From NCBI RefSeq assembly GCF_008831285.2, contig NC_045148.1, positions 19,089,002 through 19,153,001 on the forward strand: DNA of 64,000 nt, given 5' to 3'. The stretch is from Nymphaea colorata. Taxonomy: Eukaryota; Streptophyta; Magnoliopsida; Nymphaeales; Nymphaeaceae. The position numbers were made by a program, and so were the translations under genes. Positions 22,367-35,992 of the stretch are shown here, in pieces. The notes below the pieces were generated by a model. It was not told the DNA's origin, did not search any database, and worked only from the letters and a program-made list of their open reading frames with translations. The stretch's first letter is position 1. Every line of letters starts with the position of its first letter.

Positions 22367-25041
22367 ATGAATTGCTTCGCTTGTTTTAGATCTGGCGAAA
22401 ACAAGCGTTTGTCAAGGAGCCAGGCGAAGGGAGAGGCTGTTCCTCTAGCAACGCTTTTTGAAAACATCTCTTTTAAAGCTGGTAAGTTAGTCGATACCAA
22501 TCATTGCCATAATTCTCTTGATGGGCCTTGATTCTGCTTATGCGAATTCATACGTGTTCAAGCTTTTCTGAATTCAGGGCCAACAATTGTTTTCCAACAT
22601 TTCAAGTGTAGATGCATTCTTTTATTTGACACCAACTACGAATCAGCAGGTTTTGAGGACAAATTGATTGATATCACTAAACAATTTTTTAATGTTTTTC
22701 ATGAGTTCAAACAATTTCTTGTTTGCATTTGACACCGTTTTATCATCATTCCTTGATGACATTCTATAAGTAATTGCCTTGTGGAAAATTTTTGTTCAGT
22801 GCATAACTATGCATCAGCTGCATGTGACGATTAACGGATTATCATCTCAAATGAATTTCAAATTTTGCCGTTTCATGGAATCATTTTCCTTTTGTTGTTC
22901 GCTCAGTGTCGTATCATCTTGATGATGGAATTTTAGCAAGTGGTGGCGTGTATTTACTAAAAGCATGATGATGCAGACAGTTTCAGGCATAAGTTGATAT
23001 CCGAGGAAATCCAAAAACTTGGCAATGGTAACATCACTACGAGAATTTTCAAATTCAATGAGTTAGCAGAAGCTACAGACAATTTCAAAGCTGATTGTTT
23101 AGTGGGTGAAGGAGGTTTTGGAAGAGTTTATAAAGGCCAGCTTAAAAGCACAGGACAAGTATTTTGCTTCTTTCCATCTAACCCTTGCTGCTCACTTTCT
23201 TTCACTAAAATAATTTCACAAAATTCATGTCACTTGGAAAATTTGGCCGATCACATCGGGTGCGAATATGGGTTGCTGATTAAATTTTTTATGCTCAGGC
23301 TGTGGCTGTAAAGCAGCTTGACCGAAATGGCCTGCAAGGAAACAGGGAGTTCCTTGTCGAAGTCCTGATGTTGAGCCTCCTCCATCATCCTAATCTTGTA
23401 AATCTCATCGGATATTGCGCAGAAGGTGACCAAAGGGTTTTGGTATATGAATACATGCCACTGGGATGTTTGGAAGATCACCTTCTTGGTAAGCTTCCCA
23501 TTTATCAAATTCTGGTTCTTCTTCCATGGCAATAGCTGCCGGAATTTCCTAAAGAAAAAGCTTTTATAGCGCAGAAAATGATGCTGGAGACCAACAGAAT
23601 TTGCTGATCTTCAACCAACTTCAATTTGCGCGCCCAGCATGTTGAACTGACATTTTACATCAATGGATCCTGCAGGATGCTTTTTAAAAGTTTTTGCTTG
23701 CACTTAGAAATATGCTGACTAATTTAGAAGATTGAAATAAGCGATCCAATCAATAACTTCAATGCTTGTGTCTTTTTCTTTGAGAGACATTGTTAGAATC
23801 TTTAAGCTAACGAAGACATACAATGCTCCTGCAGACTTGGCACCAGGAAAGAATCCATTGGAGTGGCATATCAGGATGAAAATAGCTGCAGGTGCAGCCA
23901 GAGGTTTAGAGTACTTGCATGATGAAGCTAACCCACCTGTCATCTACCGTGATTTTAAAGCATCAAACATTTTACTTGATGAGGAATTCCATCCAAAGCT
24001 GTCTGATTTTGGACTTGCTCGACACGGTCCGGTGGGCGACAAGAGCCATGTCTCAACAAGGGTGATGGGCACGTATGGCTACTGTGCACCTGAATATGCA
24101 ATGACAGGCCAACTGACTACAAGATCCGATGTTTACAGTTTTGGTGTCGTCCTCCTTGAAATTATTACAGGAAGGAGAGCTGTTGACAATGCTAGACCAA
24201 CAAGCGAGCAGAACCTTGTTTCTTGGGTAAGTTTTGTAGCACTAGTTTTATCTTTTCTTATGTTCAGAAACTGCAGCGATTTTTTTGTTGTCATATGAAT
24301 CATGCATCTTCCATTTCTAACATGAGGAAAACGCAACCAAGACATGGGATTTGAATTTTGACTGCTTTCAAACAGTGATGCCGATTCATTTTCTAAATCA
24401 ACATCCCGGGAGCTTCTACACTTGTTCTAGAAATCTCTTCGGTCAATGGGGTGCACCTAAGAGTAGATGGAACTCAGACTTGCGATTCCTGCAGGATAGG
24501 TGTTCATTGTTTTGATCGTATTGTTCATGACCTGAAGACATGGTACATGTTTCTGTAGGCACAACCACTATTCAAGGACCGAAGGAAGTTTACTCAGATG
24601 GCTGACCCCTTGCTTGAGGGAAAATATCCCATCAAGGGTCTTTACCAAGCTCTTGCTGTCGCCGCTATGTGCCTCCAAGAAGAAGCCAGTACACGGCCTC
24701 TGATGGGCGATGTTGTTACAGCACTTGAACATTTAGCAACACAGAATATTGATCCTGAGAAAAGCTTGAGTACCCATGAGACGACAATGCCAATCAATCA
24801 AGCAAGCGAAACCACTGCAGAAGGAGATGAAAATTCTCAGGAACCATTGCCTTCATCAACAGAAAGAGATGGTGAAAATTGTCCAGATGTTGTTCCACGT
24901 GAGGTGTCATCACCACTGGAAGATGAGAAGATCAATATCAATTGCAATGAAGATGGAGATCCAGCAGAAATTTCTTCAACTGCTCAAAACGAACATGATA
25001 TTTCCAATGAAAATGCTGACCTAAAGGCGTTGCCTACATAA
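22367..25041 (+). CDS. Receptor-like cytoplasmic kinase, subfamily VII (PBS1-like Ser/Thr kinase)
   Basis: Five exons (22367-22481, 22977-23158, 23299-23488, 23835-24226, 24559-25041) close in phase to 453 residues. The kinase domain shows [11 protein letters not shown] (residues 82-92), VAVK (Lys104), YRDFKASN with catalytic Asp202, DFG 220-222 and APE near 248. Stretches such as [20 protein letters not shown] are hallmarks of the PBL kinases that relay signals from cell-surface immune and growth receptors. HRD is YRD, normal for this subfamily. The N-terminus MNCFACF has Cys3 and Cys6 for palmitoylation but Asn instead of Gly2, so N-myristoylation is not expected. The C-terminal ~95 residues are acidic, rich in Glu/Asn/Ser and low in complexity. 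The exact PBL orthologue cannot be fixed. Confidence 0.92.
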
Positions 25042-26440
25042 GAGAAGTTGGAAGAATTCATGTTAGGTCTGAGGGAAAACATGAGAACACACGGAGTGCC
25101 AGGAAGAATGGCAGGGGGGAGGAGAATGATCATGGAAATTTAGGGTGCTAGCTATGCACCATGTTTCATTGTGTATAAAGCCTACTTGTGCTTGTTCAGG
25201 ACCCCTCCATGGTTGAAGTTTGAATGTCAAATGAGACCACATTCATCTATCAGTTTCACTGTCGTTCGTAATTCATCGTCACAGTAGTGACCTAATTATA
25301 TAAAGTCTGGAAGCGCTCAGTTAGTCGAAACAAAATGCTTTTTTTTCATCTTCATACTCAACATGTCTTCTGAACCTCGTCTCGTTATGCTGTTGACTTT
25401 GGTTTCAGCATGTCATTTTTGTCCTTAAGCAACAATGTACCTAAAGGATGTTACACGCAATTCTGAGCAGTTACCCTACCAGACAATACATATTAAAGGT
25501 CAATTGTTGTCAAATCGACAAATCATATTTTATATGGTTTGACTGGTAAAACCAACTTAAAACAATGTGGCCTAAAGGGCATTTGTATGATCTGGCCGTG
25601 GACAATCTACTCAAGTCTTTCACTGCTTGATCGGATCATTGTCAGCTATTCAATAATTTCCCATGCATGTTATGCAGCTTGAGTTATTTCAGGACGTCGT
25701 TTCTGTTTACCATCCATTACCACCCAATAACTGACGATCACGCGTACAGATTGGATCATTCTCCATTCTGAGGAGTAACATGAAAAGTTATTGGTGGCAC
25801 CGATACGGGAAAGTTGACAACTGAGCCAAACGAAAACAAGCCAAAATCACCGAGCAGAGTATCACACAGTTACACTGAGATACCCAGCAACCCTTTCAAG
25901 ACAGGATGTAACCTGGTTAGGTCCTTAACATGTTAAGTCCGACACATTCCGGTGAACAATAATGCAGACAAGGCTTATGCAGGACGCATAGTTCCTGGAA
26001 TAACAAATATTCTTGTTAATTTTATATAATCATACGTAGCTAAGATCCAGTTTATGACATGCATTGCTTCTTAAAAGATGGAATCATGTAACCATGATGG
26101 GAGAATATGTCATTGAATGTCAGACCTCTCCAAAAATCCAGAATGCATCCTTTAATCCAGATCATGATACACACCTGCTTAAAATTCAAAATCATACGAA
26201 GATGAAAGGGCAAAAATATCATTCAACTTAGCAAGAGCTCACTAAGACATCCAAATGGACCTTGTCTGATCGTGACGGAAATCAAATTAGCATATCATGC
26301 CCTACTTTTTCATGCAAAATTACATAAAATACAAACCTCCAAGAGGAACCTGGCAAGTTCCCCTTGCATGAGAAGCATTTCAACCCCATAAAGGAAAAAA
26401 GGAAAATATACAAGAGAAAGAAAGTTATAGTGACCATATG
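25042..26440. other. Intergenic between convergent kinase and TOR1-like genes
   Basis: Contains the 3' untranslated regions of the two convergent genes. No further gene or element was recognised. Confidence 0.5.
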
Positions 26441-29400
26441 CTATTTTTTGAACTGTTGCAACTCGATCTCCCAGATTGTTGCTAGTTGCATCATCAATTC
26501 ATCTGCTGGCACCCCTTCCCAATCATCTGGTAGTTCCATCCTTGATGCTTCATGTAAACTAAACAACAGGGCTTTCTTGTTTTCAAAAGAAATACTTAAA
26601 AATTCTGCTCCATTCTCCATCACCAAATCTACCAACTGCAGAAAGATAAAACAACATTCAATTATTACTGCTACATTGAAATGATAGGGGCAACTACATG
26701 CCATATCGGTTGGGCCGACCTATACGCCGTATCGTAACGTATTGCAAACATAGCGTAGCGTATCGTAAAGTTAATTTTTTAATTTAAAAAAATATTTAAA
26801 AAATCATAAAAAATAAAAAAAATCATTAAAAATCATTAAAAATCTGAAAAAATAAACAAAAAATCAGAAATCAAGAAAAATGTATTCAAATATAAAAACG
26901 ATCATCATACATAAGGAACATTCATGTGTATCAACAACATATTCAAAAATAAGAAATCAGAAATTCAAAATAACATAATAAGCATCCATCACAATTTTAA
27001 ACTTGAAAACTTTAAGGACTTAGATTACATCACAATTTCATAAGTTAAAAACATATAGTTATCATCTTTCATGATTCAACAATAATATCTCCCCAAATCG
27101 ATGAATCCTCGGTTATTTTTGATGAAAATGGGCAAAATCTCTCCCTCCCACGTCTCTTGGAGTCTTTAAATACAAGAAGAAAGAGAGGGAGGAATGTTTA
27201 AACTTTAAAAAATAAAGAATTTTGTGTTTTTCCCTGTATCGTACGATACGAGGGTGTATCGCCCGTATCGTATCATACAGCACCCGCCCATACAATTATC
27301 GTACGATAGGGGCGATACGCTTACGATACACGAGCGTATCGTGTATCGTAAGCGTACCGTAGAGGTTTTCAAAACCTACACGATACGTATCGTACGATAC
27401 GCATGCGTATCGTAGGATACGGATAACATTGCTGTAGACTGGTTTTCAACTTCTTCATTTAACCACAAACTTGAAATAATCACTCATCACCTTCTCCAAA
27501 AGAATGGATACCTAGATATTCAGATGTCATATCCTGGGGTTTTACACCCAATACTCAGATTGTGGTTCTTTGAACTTTTGAAGGTCCGCAATATGAATGT
27601 TGTTCAGTCATTGAGAGTGGGGACAATTGACAGAACACAAGCTATAGCCTTTAGATGCTCAAATTATTTGTTTTGTGTTAAATATCATCAGCCATTAAAC
27701 GTATCCATAAATCGAATCAGAAATCATGTTAAAAATATATTAAAAAATATAAACACCAAATTTTAATTGCATGGAAGATGGTAGGTTGTCAAGGATCTGA
27801 TAGCAACCTGGTCAAACCCAGGCTGTCACATGGTTAGACTGACCCAAATATCTAAAACTCAACTCAAATTTAAATTTGTTAACAAGCATGGCCATAGAGG
27901 GAAAAGGTGTCAACGTGTTGTACAGGGGGGTCAGAAAATAATGCAACATCTTCAAGTTTCATATAAAACATGACCAGAGGGCATTACCCATAAACAGTGT
28001 ACAGCCATTGAGAAGATAGTATGTAAATAGCTTTTCCACAAAGATAGTATATAAAATTATCTATCTCCACATCAGTAGCTGCGGACAGAAGACAAGGCCC
28101 AACCCAGTTCAGTGAAAACAGACGGATCACCACAACCACCACCATCATCATGCCATCATGATCACCAAAATAATCATACTGGACTGATCACAGATGCTTC
28201 CCTATTGACTGGACCTTTGCTAAGCCAACACCCATATCCACCCATTGATCCATGCATGTGCGTGTGTGGGTGAACAAGCTGAACTGTCTTTAATTATGTC
28301 CAAGTTGCGCAACACACTTTGTTTAATTACTCAGATGCAACCCACATCACTGTAGGTTATATCACCATATCATGAAAAAGGGAACTTTAAAAAAAACAAG
28401 AACCATTTGCCTGCAAAGGGTTTTCATGCATGTAGAAACACATTGGTCACAGAACAACGGTAAGCATGAAACAAGTTCAAAAACAAAGTCAAAGGAGAGC
28501 CACAAACATTGGCAGTATTTTGAAATATCGGATATTATCACCAAAACAAAAAATCATTTTACTGAGAAAATATTGTGATATTTTCTAGATATTGCCAAAA
28601 AAAATTATCTACATTTTCCATTTAAAAAATGTATTTGTATGTACTTTAAGTGTATATGTCCCAATTTTTATTTCTTTTAAAATTTAAGACCTATTTTTTA
28701 TTCATTATCAACATTTTGCTAGAACACTTAGTAGAAAACTCATGAGTTCATAAGAATTTCTATTGTTCTTCATGTATTTTATTAATTTTTCAAGATTTTC
28801 CTTAGAAAACCAATGCTTTAAAAACTTCTGAGAAAAACCTGGTCCATAAATACCCAAGGACGATTTTCATGATGCTCATTCGAAGACAACTCCTAAGTAT
28901 ATATTGAAACATGGACCTCTTTCAGTCATGTCATGAGATTAAGTTGATATATGCAGTTGCACTAGCAAGTCATGCACCCAACATTCAGATTCACAAATAT
29001 AACACTATTGTGTTAATAGAAGTATAGAACTTATAAACCCATGACCACAAAAATAAGGAAAGAGTAAAACTAGAACACTCATGATAGAAAGCAATGGCAA
29101 AAAATTACGATACCACAAAAGGATGGTTAGACATTCCAAGGAAGGACATGGAAAAGGACAACAGCTAACCAGAACGATGAATGTTTAGCACCAGTAAGCA
29201 AAACATCAATGTAAAGCAATACAGGCCTTACAAGTAGCACTTTCTGCATAGAACCAGATAGATGCAAAACTGAAAAGAGGAAAAGCTACCTGCTGGGTCC
29301 AGGACAATCCCATGTCTAGTAGACTTGGTTCTTGAAGAAACTGTACAACTGCATCCAACACTTTGCCTGCAATTTTGTTGGAAAGCTGGTCCATTACTGG

Positions 29401-32400
29401 ACCAGATCTGTCCATCAGTTTCACAAGAAGCAGGTCATCACCTGTAGTCAAGATATCAGCATACGCAGAATCTACATCGCCTGCATGAAGTGAACTTATT
29501 GCCCGGGTCCATGTAGTCCAAAATGGTCCTCCTTCCTGTCCTAAGTTCTCACTTGTTAGAGCTTCTCCAGTTGCATCAGGGACTGCTGTCCGTGACTTTG
29601 TTCGAGAGACTCCATTGTCTTCTCCAGCTACACGAATAGCCTCTAGGGTCGCCTCATCCTTTGAAGCCTGCCATACACTCCGGGCTGAAGGCCCCTCACC
29701 AAGCCTGACAGGACCGGGCCCCTTATCCCACCCTCTCCTACTACCAACCTGATCGATGTCATTTCTGGACAACCTTCCATCATTGGTAGCTCCATTTACA
29801 GCTCTTCTAGAAGAAAGATGTGTACTTCTTGGGCTACCACAGGAATAAGAATCCCATGTATCTGTTGCATCTGACCGCCATGATAGATCCCTTCCCCGTG
29901 CTCCAAGTACATTACCATCAGAGGGGAACCTATCTGAAAAAATCCGCCCGTCAGCATTCCTACTCAGTTTGCCACTGGCATAGTCAGAATATCCATTGTA
30001 TTTACTTAAAGGTCTAACGGAGGATCCTTCAAACCCTAGCATTAAGTTGCTCCCTCTCCTATTGGATGCAAGTGCTAGGTCTCGAGCCATGTCTTCAACA
30101 ACCCTCTCAAGGCCTCGAACCCTATTTTCTAAAGTTACCATACTATCATGGGAACCACCCATAAATTCCTGCAATTTCAATGACAGAAGAAACCACAAAA
30201 CATTAGGGACAAACTTCATGCATATTTCTTCTATGGCACAAAATAATCTCCCCCATTAGAACAATAATGACATGAATCTAATGTCTACATTTAAAGCAAA
30301 AAGAAGAAGAGGGGACAAAAATTTTAGCAGCAGTCAGAAAAGATGCACAGTCCAAATGAATAAAGGGCTTTTAGATGAACAGAATAGAATGACTCAAATC
30401 TAGCAAAACTGCAGTGCCACTCAACAAAATGCTAAAGACAACATAATAGGGTTATGGTCCTTATGGATAGAAAAACATGAAGCCAAAGTCTGATAACATG
30501 ATGCTACAAGCTGTTCGACGGATCATTCAATCCTCTACAAAATCAAGAAACTTCTTTGTGAACATATCCAAATAAATGTAAGAAACCTCCGTAATTACTG
30601 AGACCCAACTATAAAACCTTAAAGTACCTGTAACATATTCATAATACTGGCTTGCTGTCGTTCCAATTGCATCAATTGCCTCTGAATTCCTAACCAGTTC
30701 CCCTTACCCATGGAATTGTCTGTTAGTCCATCTCCTCTAGAGAAACCAATTCGAGAGCTAGACAAATCCCTTTGGATGCTTTCAATCTTATCATTGTAGT
30801 CCATTGCCCTTTCCTTTCCTCTGAAGCTCCTTTGCTCCAACCACCTATCACGTGCACCATCCTCAGCCACATTTCCCCTATCATGCGCCTCTACCCTTCT
30901 ATCAGTGTTAGTAATTTCAAGTGCATCACCATGTGGTGTTATACTATTGCTCCCACTGATGGTACCATCACTGATTGCTTGTGATCCTTCAGTTTGTGGC
31001 TGAGAAGACTGTAGATGCCTTCGAGGTAGCACCACCTCAACAGGCAAATCTCCCGGACCCCTTGACTCCAGTTTTTGGAAGAATTCTGGGTTCAATTCTT
31101 TATCATTTAATATAGGCGGCTTCTTCTTTAACAATCCAACTGTTTTATCAGATATGGTACTGCTTTGGACTTTAGAAGGAGAATCAGCAACAGGATTGGA
31201 AGTCTTTGAAGGATCTTTTATACCAGCTTCGCTTCTTCTAGCACTGGGGCTTGATTTTTGCGGTTCCAGCTGTTCTAAAGGCTCATTCATCTCAGGATTC
31301 TTGCTTTCTGTAGTTACATTAAAAGTTTAAAATTCAAAATGGAAAAGGACTGAATCAAGAGTGTAAAACTAACTCAAAGACAACAAGGAAAAAAATTGCA
31401 TGCACTAACCATGTGAGACTGATTTTGTTCCTTCTGAGTTCCCATCTCCCTCTTTTCCTGCAACATTCTTCCAAAGCTGTAAAGCCTCATTCATACTATC
31501 CCGAACAGGTTTAACCTGCCAGTTATTGTAGGATCAATGTCACCGTATGCTAAACCATATTGATCACAAGTAGTGTAATTGACATAAAACAACACAATGA
31601 TTTGCATGGTAAAACTTGATTTTCCATGCTTTTTTTTCCTTCTTTTTATCTTAGATATTAGCATAAGCAAAATTTAAGCATCTCCATAAGAAGATAAGTA
31701 AATCAGACGCAGGGAACCATAAGGTACCTTATCAAAACGGCAGGCTTCTAATGCAGTAATGGTGGAAACCCCACCATCGCCAATCAGATGGCCTGAATGT
31801 GATGCTATTTGGCACAACGCTTCAGCAGCTGCTTTGCGTGTAGACCAATCACTACTCTCAAGGCATTCGTGAATACATTGCAGAAGTACTTGCATGCTAT
31901 GCGACGCCATGGCACCCACCTACAAAAAGATTGTTCAACTTGTGATCAGTTCTTCATTCTCATTCCTTTAGATCCCCAAGATATAAAACATTCATTTCCA
32001 TTTCCTAAATCTATATTACAAGATCTGTACAGAGTGTGACCATCATCCAACTCGTATATCATTGTATCTTCCAATGGAGACAACTGAAACAAGATTTAAG
32101 TCGAGACGCAGATTCAGAACTAATATTGCTAGGCAGAGCCTTCTGTCTTAGCAAGGGGTACACATAGACGATTCAAGAAGCCAAAGGCTCCAACTGGTAA
32201 TTCCTTTTCTCTTTTCCTTTGACCAAGAAAATCTCCGCATTCATAAGAAAAAATTATTAGATTTCGGTCTTTAAAATGAAAACCGAAATCTCTTCGTGCG
32301 TTGCATGGCATCAATATTTGCCCTACATACCAAACCAACAATTTGGTTTCTGCATCTTTGTCTTTCTTGTGCTACAATCAATGTTGAGTCGAAGTTGTAG

Positions 32401-33252
32401 ATACCAATATTCGGACTAACATTAAACAAATGCAAATCAAAATCTTAAAAAGAAAAAAGAGAAGTAAAAAATAGCGGGAACCGCCAATACCTGGGCAAGG
32501 CTTGAGACAAGAGACAGTAACGCCGCCTTGGCTAAGAAATTGGGACTACCCAGGAACTTGCACACTCTGGGACACAGCTTCTGGAAGGCCAGAATGGGCG
32601 GATCGCTCGCAGACTCCACCAGTCTCGCCAAACACATTGCAGATCCCGCCTGCACAGTCTTGTTCTGCTCGCTCAATGCCTCGAGGAAAGGCTTCACCAT
32701 CAAGCCCACCACCAAGCCCCCATTATTCTTCTCCCCATCCTTGAGGTACTGTTCCGCCAAGACGCTAACCGCCGATTGGCAGGCTTCCCGGACGCTGGAA
32801 TCGGGGTCTTTAAGCCGCTTTACAATGTGGGTAATGATCTTCGGCAGGTGGGAAGAGAGGGAGTCGGGGTGGAATAGGGAGAGGCCAGCCAGGAGCTTGA
32901 TGGATTGCTTGCGGACGATGGGCTTCTGTTGGGACTCGGCGGCGTCATAGAGGCAATTAAGGAACATGGGAATGGAGTCAGGGGCCAGCGTCTGTGAGAT
33001 CTTGTCGAGCTCGTCGACGGCGATCTGGTGAGTGTCGCGGTCGGAGAGCTTGTTAAGGGAAGTAAGGATCCGGTTTTTGAGTTCGATCATTTGGAGATGG
33101 GAAGAAAGAGGGGATGCGCGAGAGTTAGAGGCGCTAGTCGTTTTGTGTCTAAATGAGGCCTTGGTGGTGGTTGTCGTGGCGGCGGCGGCGGCGGCTGTTG
33201 AGGGAGGTGGAGGAGGAGGAGGTTCACCAGGGTTCTTCGTTGAATCAGCCAT
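26441..33252 (-). CDS. TOR1: TORTIFOLIA1/SPIRAL2-like microtubule-associated protein
   Basis: Six exons (32491-33252, 31728-31919, 31410-31515, 30628-31307, 29290-30168, 26441-26635) close in phase to 937 residues, close to the usual family size. Family members bind cortical microtubules, track or protect minus ends and control directional growth; loss causes helical twisting. Residues ~45-320 form HEAT-like repeats (LKNRILTSLNKLSDRDT, KRLKDPDSSVREACQSAV, SSDWSTRKAAAEALCQIA). The middle is a long disordered Ser-rich linker with a short coiled coil (IQRQLMQLERQQASIMNMLQ, continuing into LENRVRGLERVVEDMA). The conserved C-terminal domain runs from about residue 780 (GPFWTTWTRAISSLHAGDVD) to the last exon (MELPDDWEGVPADELMMQLA). 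The N-terminus carries Pro, Ala and Thr runs, partly encoded by a GGC/GGT-rich tract. The last intron is 2.65 kb and holds a repeat element. Confidence 0.93.
26698..27425. repeat. CGTATCG-palindrome element in the last TOR1-like intron
   Basis: Both ends are built from repeated and inverted CGTATCG / GATACG motifs (26699-26770 and 27233-27422, including TATCGTACGATA and CGATACGTATCGTACGATAC palindromes). The ~450-bp middle is A-rich with AAAATCATTAAAAATC repeats. This resembles a non-autonomous DNA transposon or foldback element; no target duplication could be fixed. It is intronic and does not touch exons. Confidence 0.6.
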
Positions 33253-33327
33253 CTACCTGCTGGATATGCAGTTCGCACGAAGATGGTGATTATATATTCG
33301 GCAGGGGCAGAAGAAAGGATAGAATGA

Positions 33328-33328
<1 letters not shown>

Positions 33329-33367
<39 letters not shown>

Positions 33368-33382
33368 GGTGGTGGTGGTGGT
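33329..33382 (+). repeat. Compound (GA)n-(GGT)n microsatellite in TOR1-like 5' leader
   Basis: About 18 GA units followed by six GGT units, 75-130 bases upstream of the TOR1-like ATG. On the transcribed strand this is a CT-rich leader tract. Confidence 0.9.
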
Positions 33383-33518
33383 GAATGCCGGAGTTTCAAG
33401 AGGGACGATTTGAAATCATTTGAACCCCAGAGAAAAGAGTTAAGGGAGAGGGCAGAGAATGGAGAATCTGAGAGAACTTGAACGTGTCATTTTCAGAAAG
33501 GTCATCTTCTCTGTTGTT

Positions 33519-33526
33519 TATATAAA
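33519..33526 (-). promoter_or_regulatory. Probable TATA box of the TOR1-like gene
   Basis: TATATAAA in a TTTATATAAAC context on the minus strand, ~270 bases upstream of the ATG. It would give a ~240-base leader containing the CT microsatellite. Sequence-based only. Confidence 0.4.
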
Positions 33527-33539
33527 AGTTGAGGTCTTC

Positions 33540-35160
33540 TTGAAGGCATGACGTCATTCAACCATTCATCCATGAGACGAAAATAATGTCTGCATTTTGG
33601 TTTCAGGATGGCTTCAGGAGCTGCTGCTACTGCTCCTTAACTTCCATGAACAATGGATCTCAGCATTTGAATCTGTACCTTCCTTCCTTTGCTTGGTCTT
33701 TGGATATCTACATCCTAGTCGAACCAATGGTTACTTCACCTCTGTTCATGAATGAACAAAGGCACCACAAAACTCCAATTTGATTCTCTTGTTTTTCCTT
33801 ACCGCTAAGGCAAGGACTGATGGCAAATAAAAGAAAAAAACTCTCTTTTCAATAAAGAGGGAACATGCATGAAAGCTGCACTTGTAATGCCTAAATGCTG
33901 AAATTCGAAAACTTTAAAGATTCAATTTGACCTCCTCAGTTTGATGCCAGATCGGGCCGTTTGAACAAACCAAAGACTATAACATGGTGCTAACTTTAAA
34001 GAAACAGCAGAATTATGTAAGTCATTTCCTACCTTTAAAGATACATGTCCTGTTTGGCTTGTGCAAAAATATGGGGTCTCACTCATGAATCTTGATTTTT
34101 GAGAAATACATGGGTTCTAACCTATGAAGGTTTGTACAGTGTAGACCCCTTGTTCTTCTGGGGTGGCATGAATCTGAGGCAGCATGCTTTTGTAAAATCT
34201 ATGGCTCACCAAACTAAGGATGTTAGGTTGAACTTAAGATCTACACTTGAAATTCTTAGTTTACCTTTTTGCATTGGGAAAATGTCTGATTTTGTAAAAT
34301 CAAAGGAAGGAGGGTCTGATCTTAAATTTATAGACATTAAATCCTAAAGATTTTAGATCAGGGGCAATTAAATGCCCTTAAAACAGTTGAGGATTAGCTT
34401 AGACATAATAAAATTATATGAAATCCATTTCTACCAAGGAAAATTTGCATACCATATGTTTAATTTTAAGAAGAAAAGCCTTTTTAAAGTACTTTTATGC
34501 AACTGATAGCCATGGCTCGTCTTTGCTACCCACATTAACAAATTTTAACACCTCCAGCGACTTGGCATCTATCTAACTAACTTCTGCCTGCCTTTTTGCT
34601 GCTGAGATCCGCCAACACTTCTCCTCATGCCCCTTCTTCGGCAGCACCATCTTCTCTTCTTTCTGCAATTTGTCATAAGAGTGACATTCAACTTGCCTTG
34701 GGATCGGCCATGGCCGGCTGCCTGTTGCTTTCTTCTGATTAACTGCTTGTTTGTTTTATGCTGCTTCTTTGTTTCTTCTGCAAAATTTTGTAAAATTGGT
34801 GACAGATTGCCCACAATTTGCTGCTGCATCTTCCCCTTTCATTGGCATAATCTAGTTTATGTTAAGTGCAACTGGACAATCATATTAATTAGATTATGCT
34901 TGTAAATAAAGAATGCAAGCCACCACAGGAACTGATATTTTAGAACAACTTTCTCACTCTCACTCTCACATATTGTAAAGTGGGAGGACAGGCCGCTTTG
35001 ATGGGGAGACGAGATGCGGGTGACATTCATGACATCACTTCATTTTTCACATGAAAGGCATTGTGTGGTCCAAACAAGAAAAATTGTTCAATAAAAAGAT
35101 AAAAAAAAACTGTAAAGCTCACAAGGCGCCAAATAGAGCATCAAGAGTTCGAGTGACAAC
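33540..35160. other. Intergenic, no gene recognised
   Basis: Upstream flank of the TOR1-like gene. Open stretches at 33586-33783, 34099-34347 and 34569-34905 have no recognisable domain and look like chance ORFs. Confidence 0.45.
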
Positions 35161-35164
35161 AAGA

Positions 35165-35290
35165 GCTCCATCCACAAGCTAGGTCCCTACCCCAACTAGG
35201 AATGTACAAGAAGCTCGTCCAGCTCGAGTTCCATCCACAAGCTAGGTCCCTACCCCAACTAGGAATGTACAAGAAGCTCGTCCAGCTCGA
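35165..35290 (+). repeat. 63-bp direct tandem duplication
   Basis: CCATCCACAAGCTAGGTCCC recurs exactly 63 bases apart (35168 and 35231). The two copies are almost identical through AAGCTCGTCCAGCTCGAG. It forms the left border of a GAGCTCGAG-rich element. Confidence 0.95.
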
Positions 35291-35992
35291 GATCGACTCG
35301 AGCTTCATGAGACTAGTTCGAGCTCGACCCGTTTAAGCTTGTACCAATTGATTGGTATAATTTTTTTTTCTTTAAATGAAACCGCGAAAAAAGTATTCAA
35401 ATTCGTTCAATCTAAAAAAATTCATGCTGGTCTTCAGCATCGCGCCAAATCTTCCCGTTACAGTTGTCAACTGGATCTAACCCAACCAGGCGAGGAGCCT
35501 CTAAACTAGATTTAAAATATATGCTCTGTCACAAACACCGGTTCTTTAACATTGTTTTAGCATCATACAAAGGGGCTACAAGATTTTTATATCAACGTTG
35601 ATCTAACACAGTAAGAAGAAACCAGATTAGGTGCTCAGCAGGAATTATTATTGTACATCACCCAAAAGTGGATCATGGCGCTTTATTCAACCACTCCCCA
35701 TTGGAAACTACCATCTCTTGACTTTAGTGATGATATCTATGCTTGTTAGGACTGCACAAACTCGGCTGATGCTCCACTCATTTATAAAAAAAAAATCGAG
35801 TTCGAGCTTACAAAGATACTTGAAACGATAAACGAGTCAAGTTCGAGCTCAATTTTGTGTATTCGAGGTTGAGCTTGAGCTTGCTATAAGGAGCTCGAGT
35901 CAAGTTCGAGCCAAACTTGAGCTTGAGTTTTTTGAGCCGAATAGAGCTCAAGCTGGCCAAGCTCGGGCTCGACTCGGCTCGTGTGCAGCCCT
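35202..35992. repeat. GAGCTCGAG-rich dispersed element
   Basis: Both ends are packed with CTCGAGCTCGAG-type motifs (35205-35345 and 35797-35985) in opposite orientation, and the right end reads GGCTCGTGTGCAGCCCTAA. The ends can pair as imperfect inverted repeats. The middle is unrelated, non-coding sequence. Comparable GAGCTCGAG elements are common in plant genomes; the superfamily is not assigned here. Confidence 0.55.

Noticed and set aside
32502-33413. Plus-strand ORFs over the TOR1-like first exon
   Set aside because: GC-rich antisense shadows of the coding exon and of the GA/GGT microsatellite.
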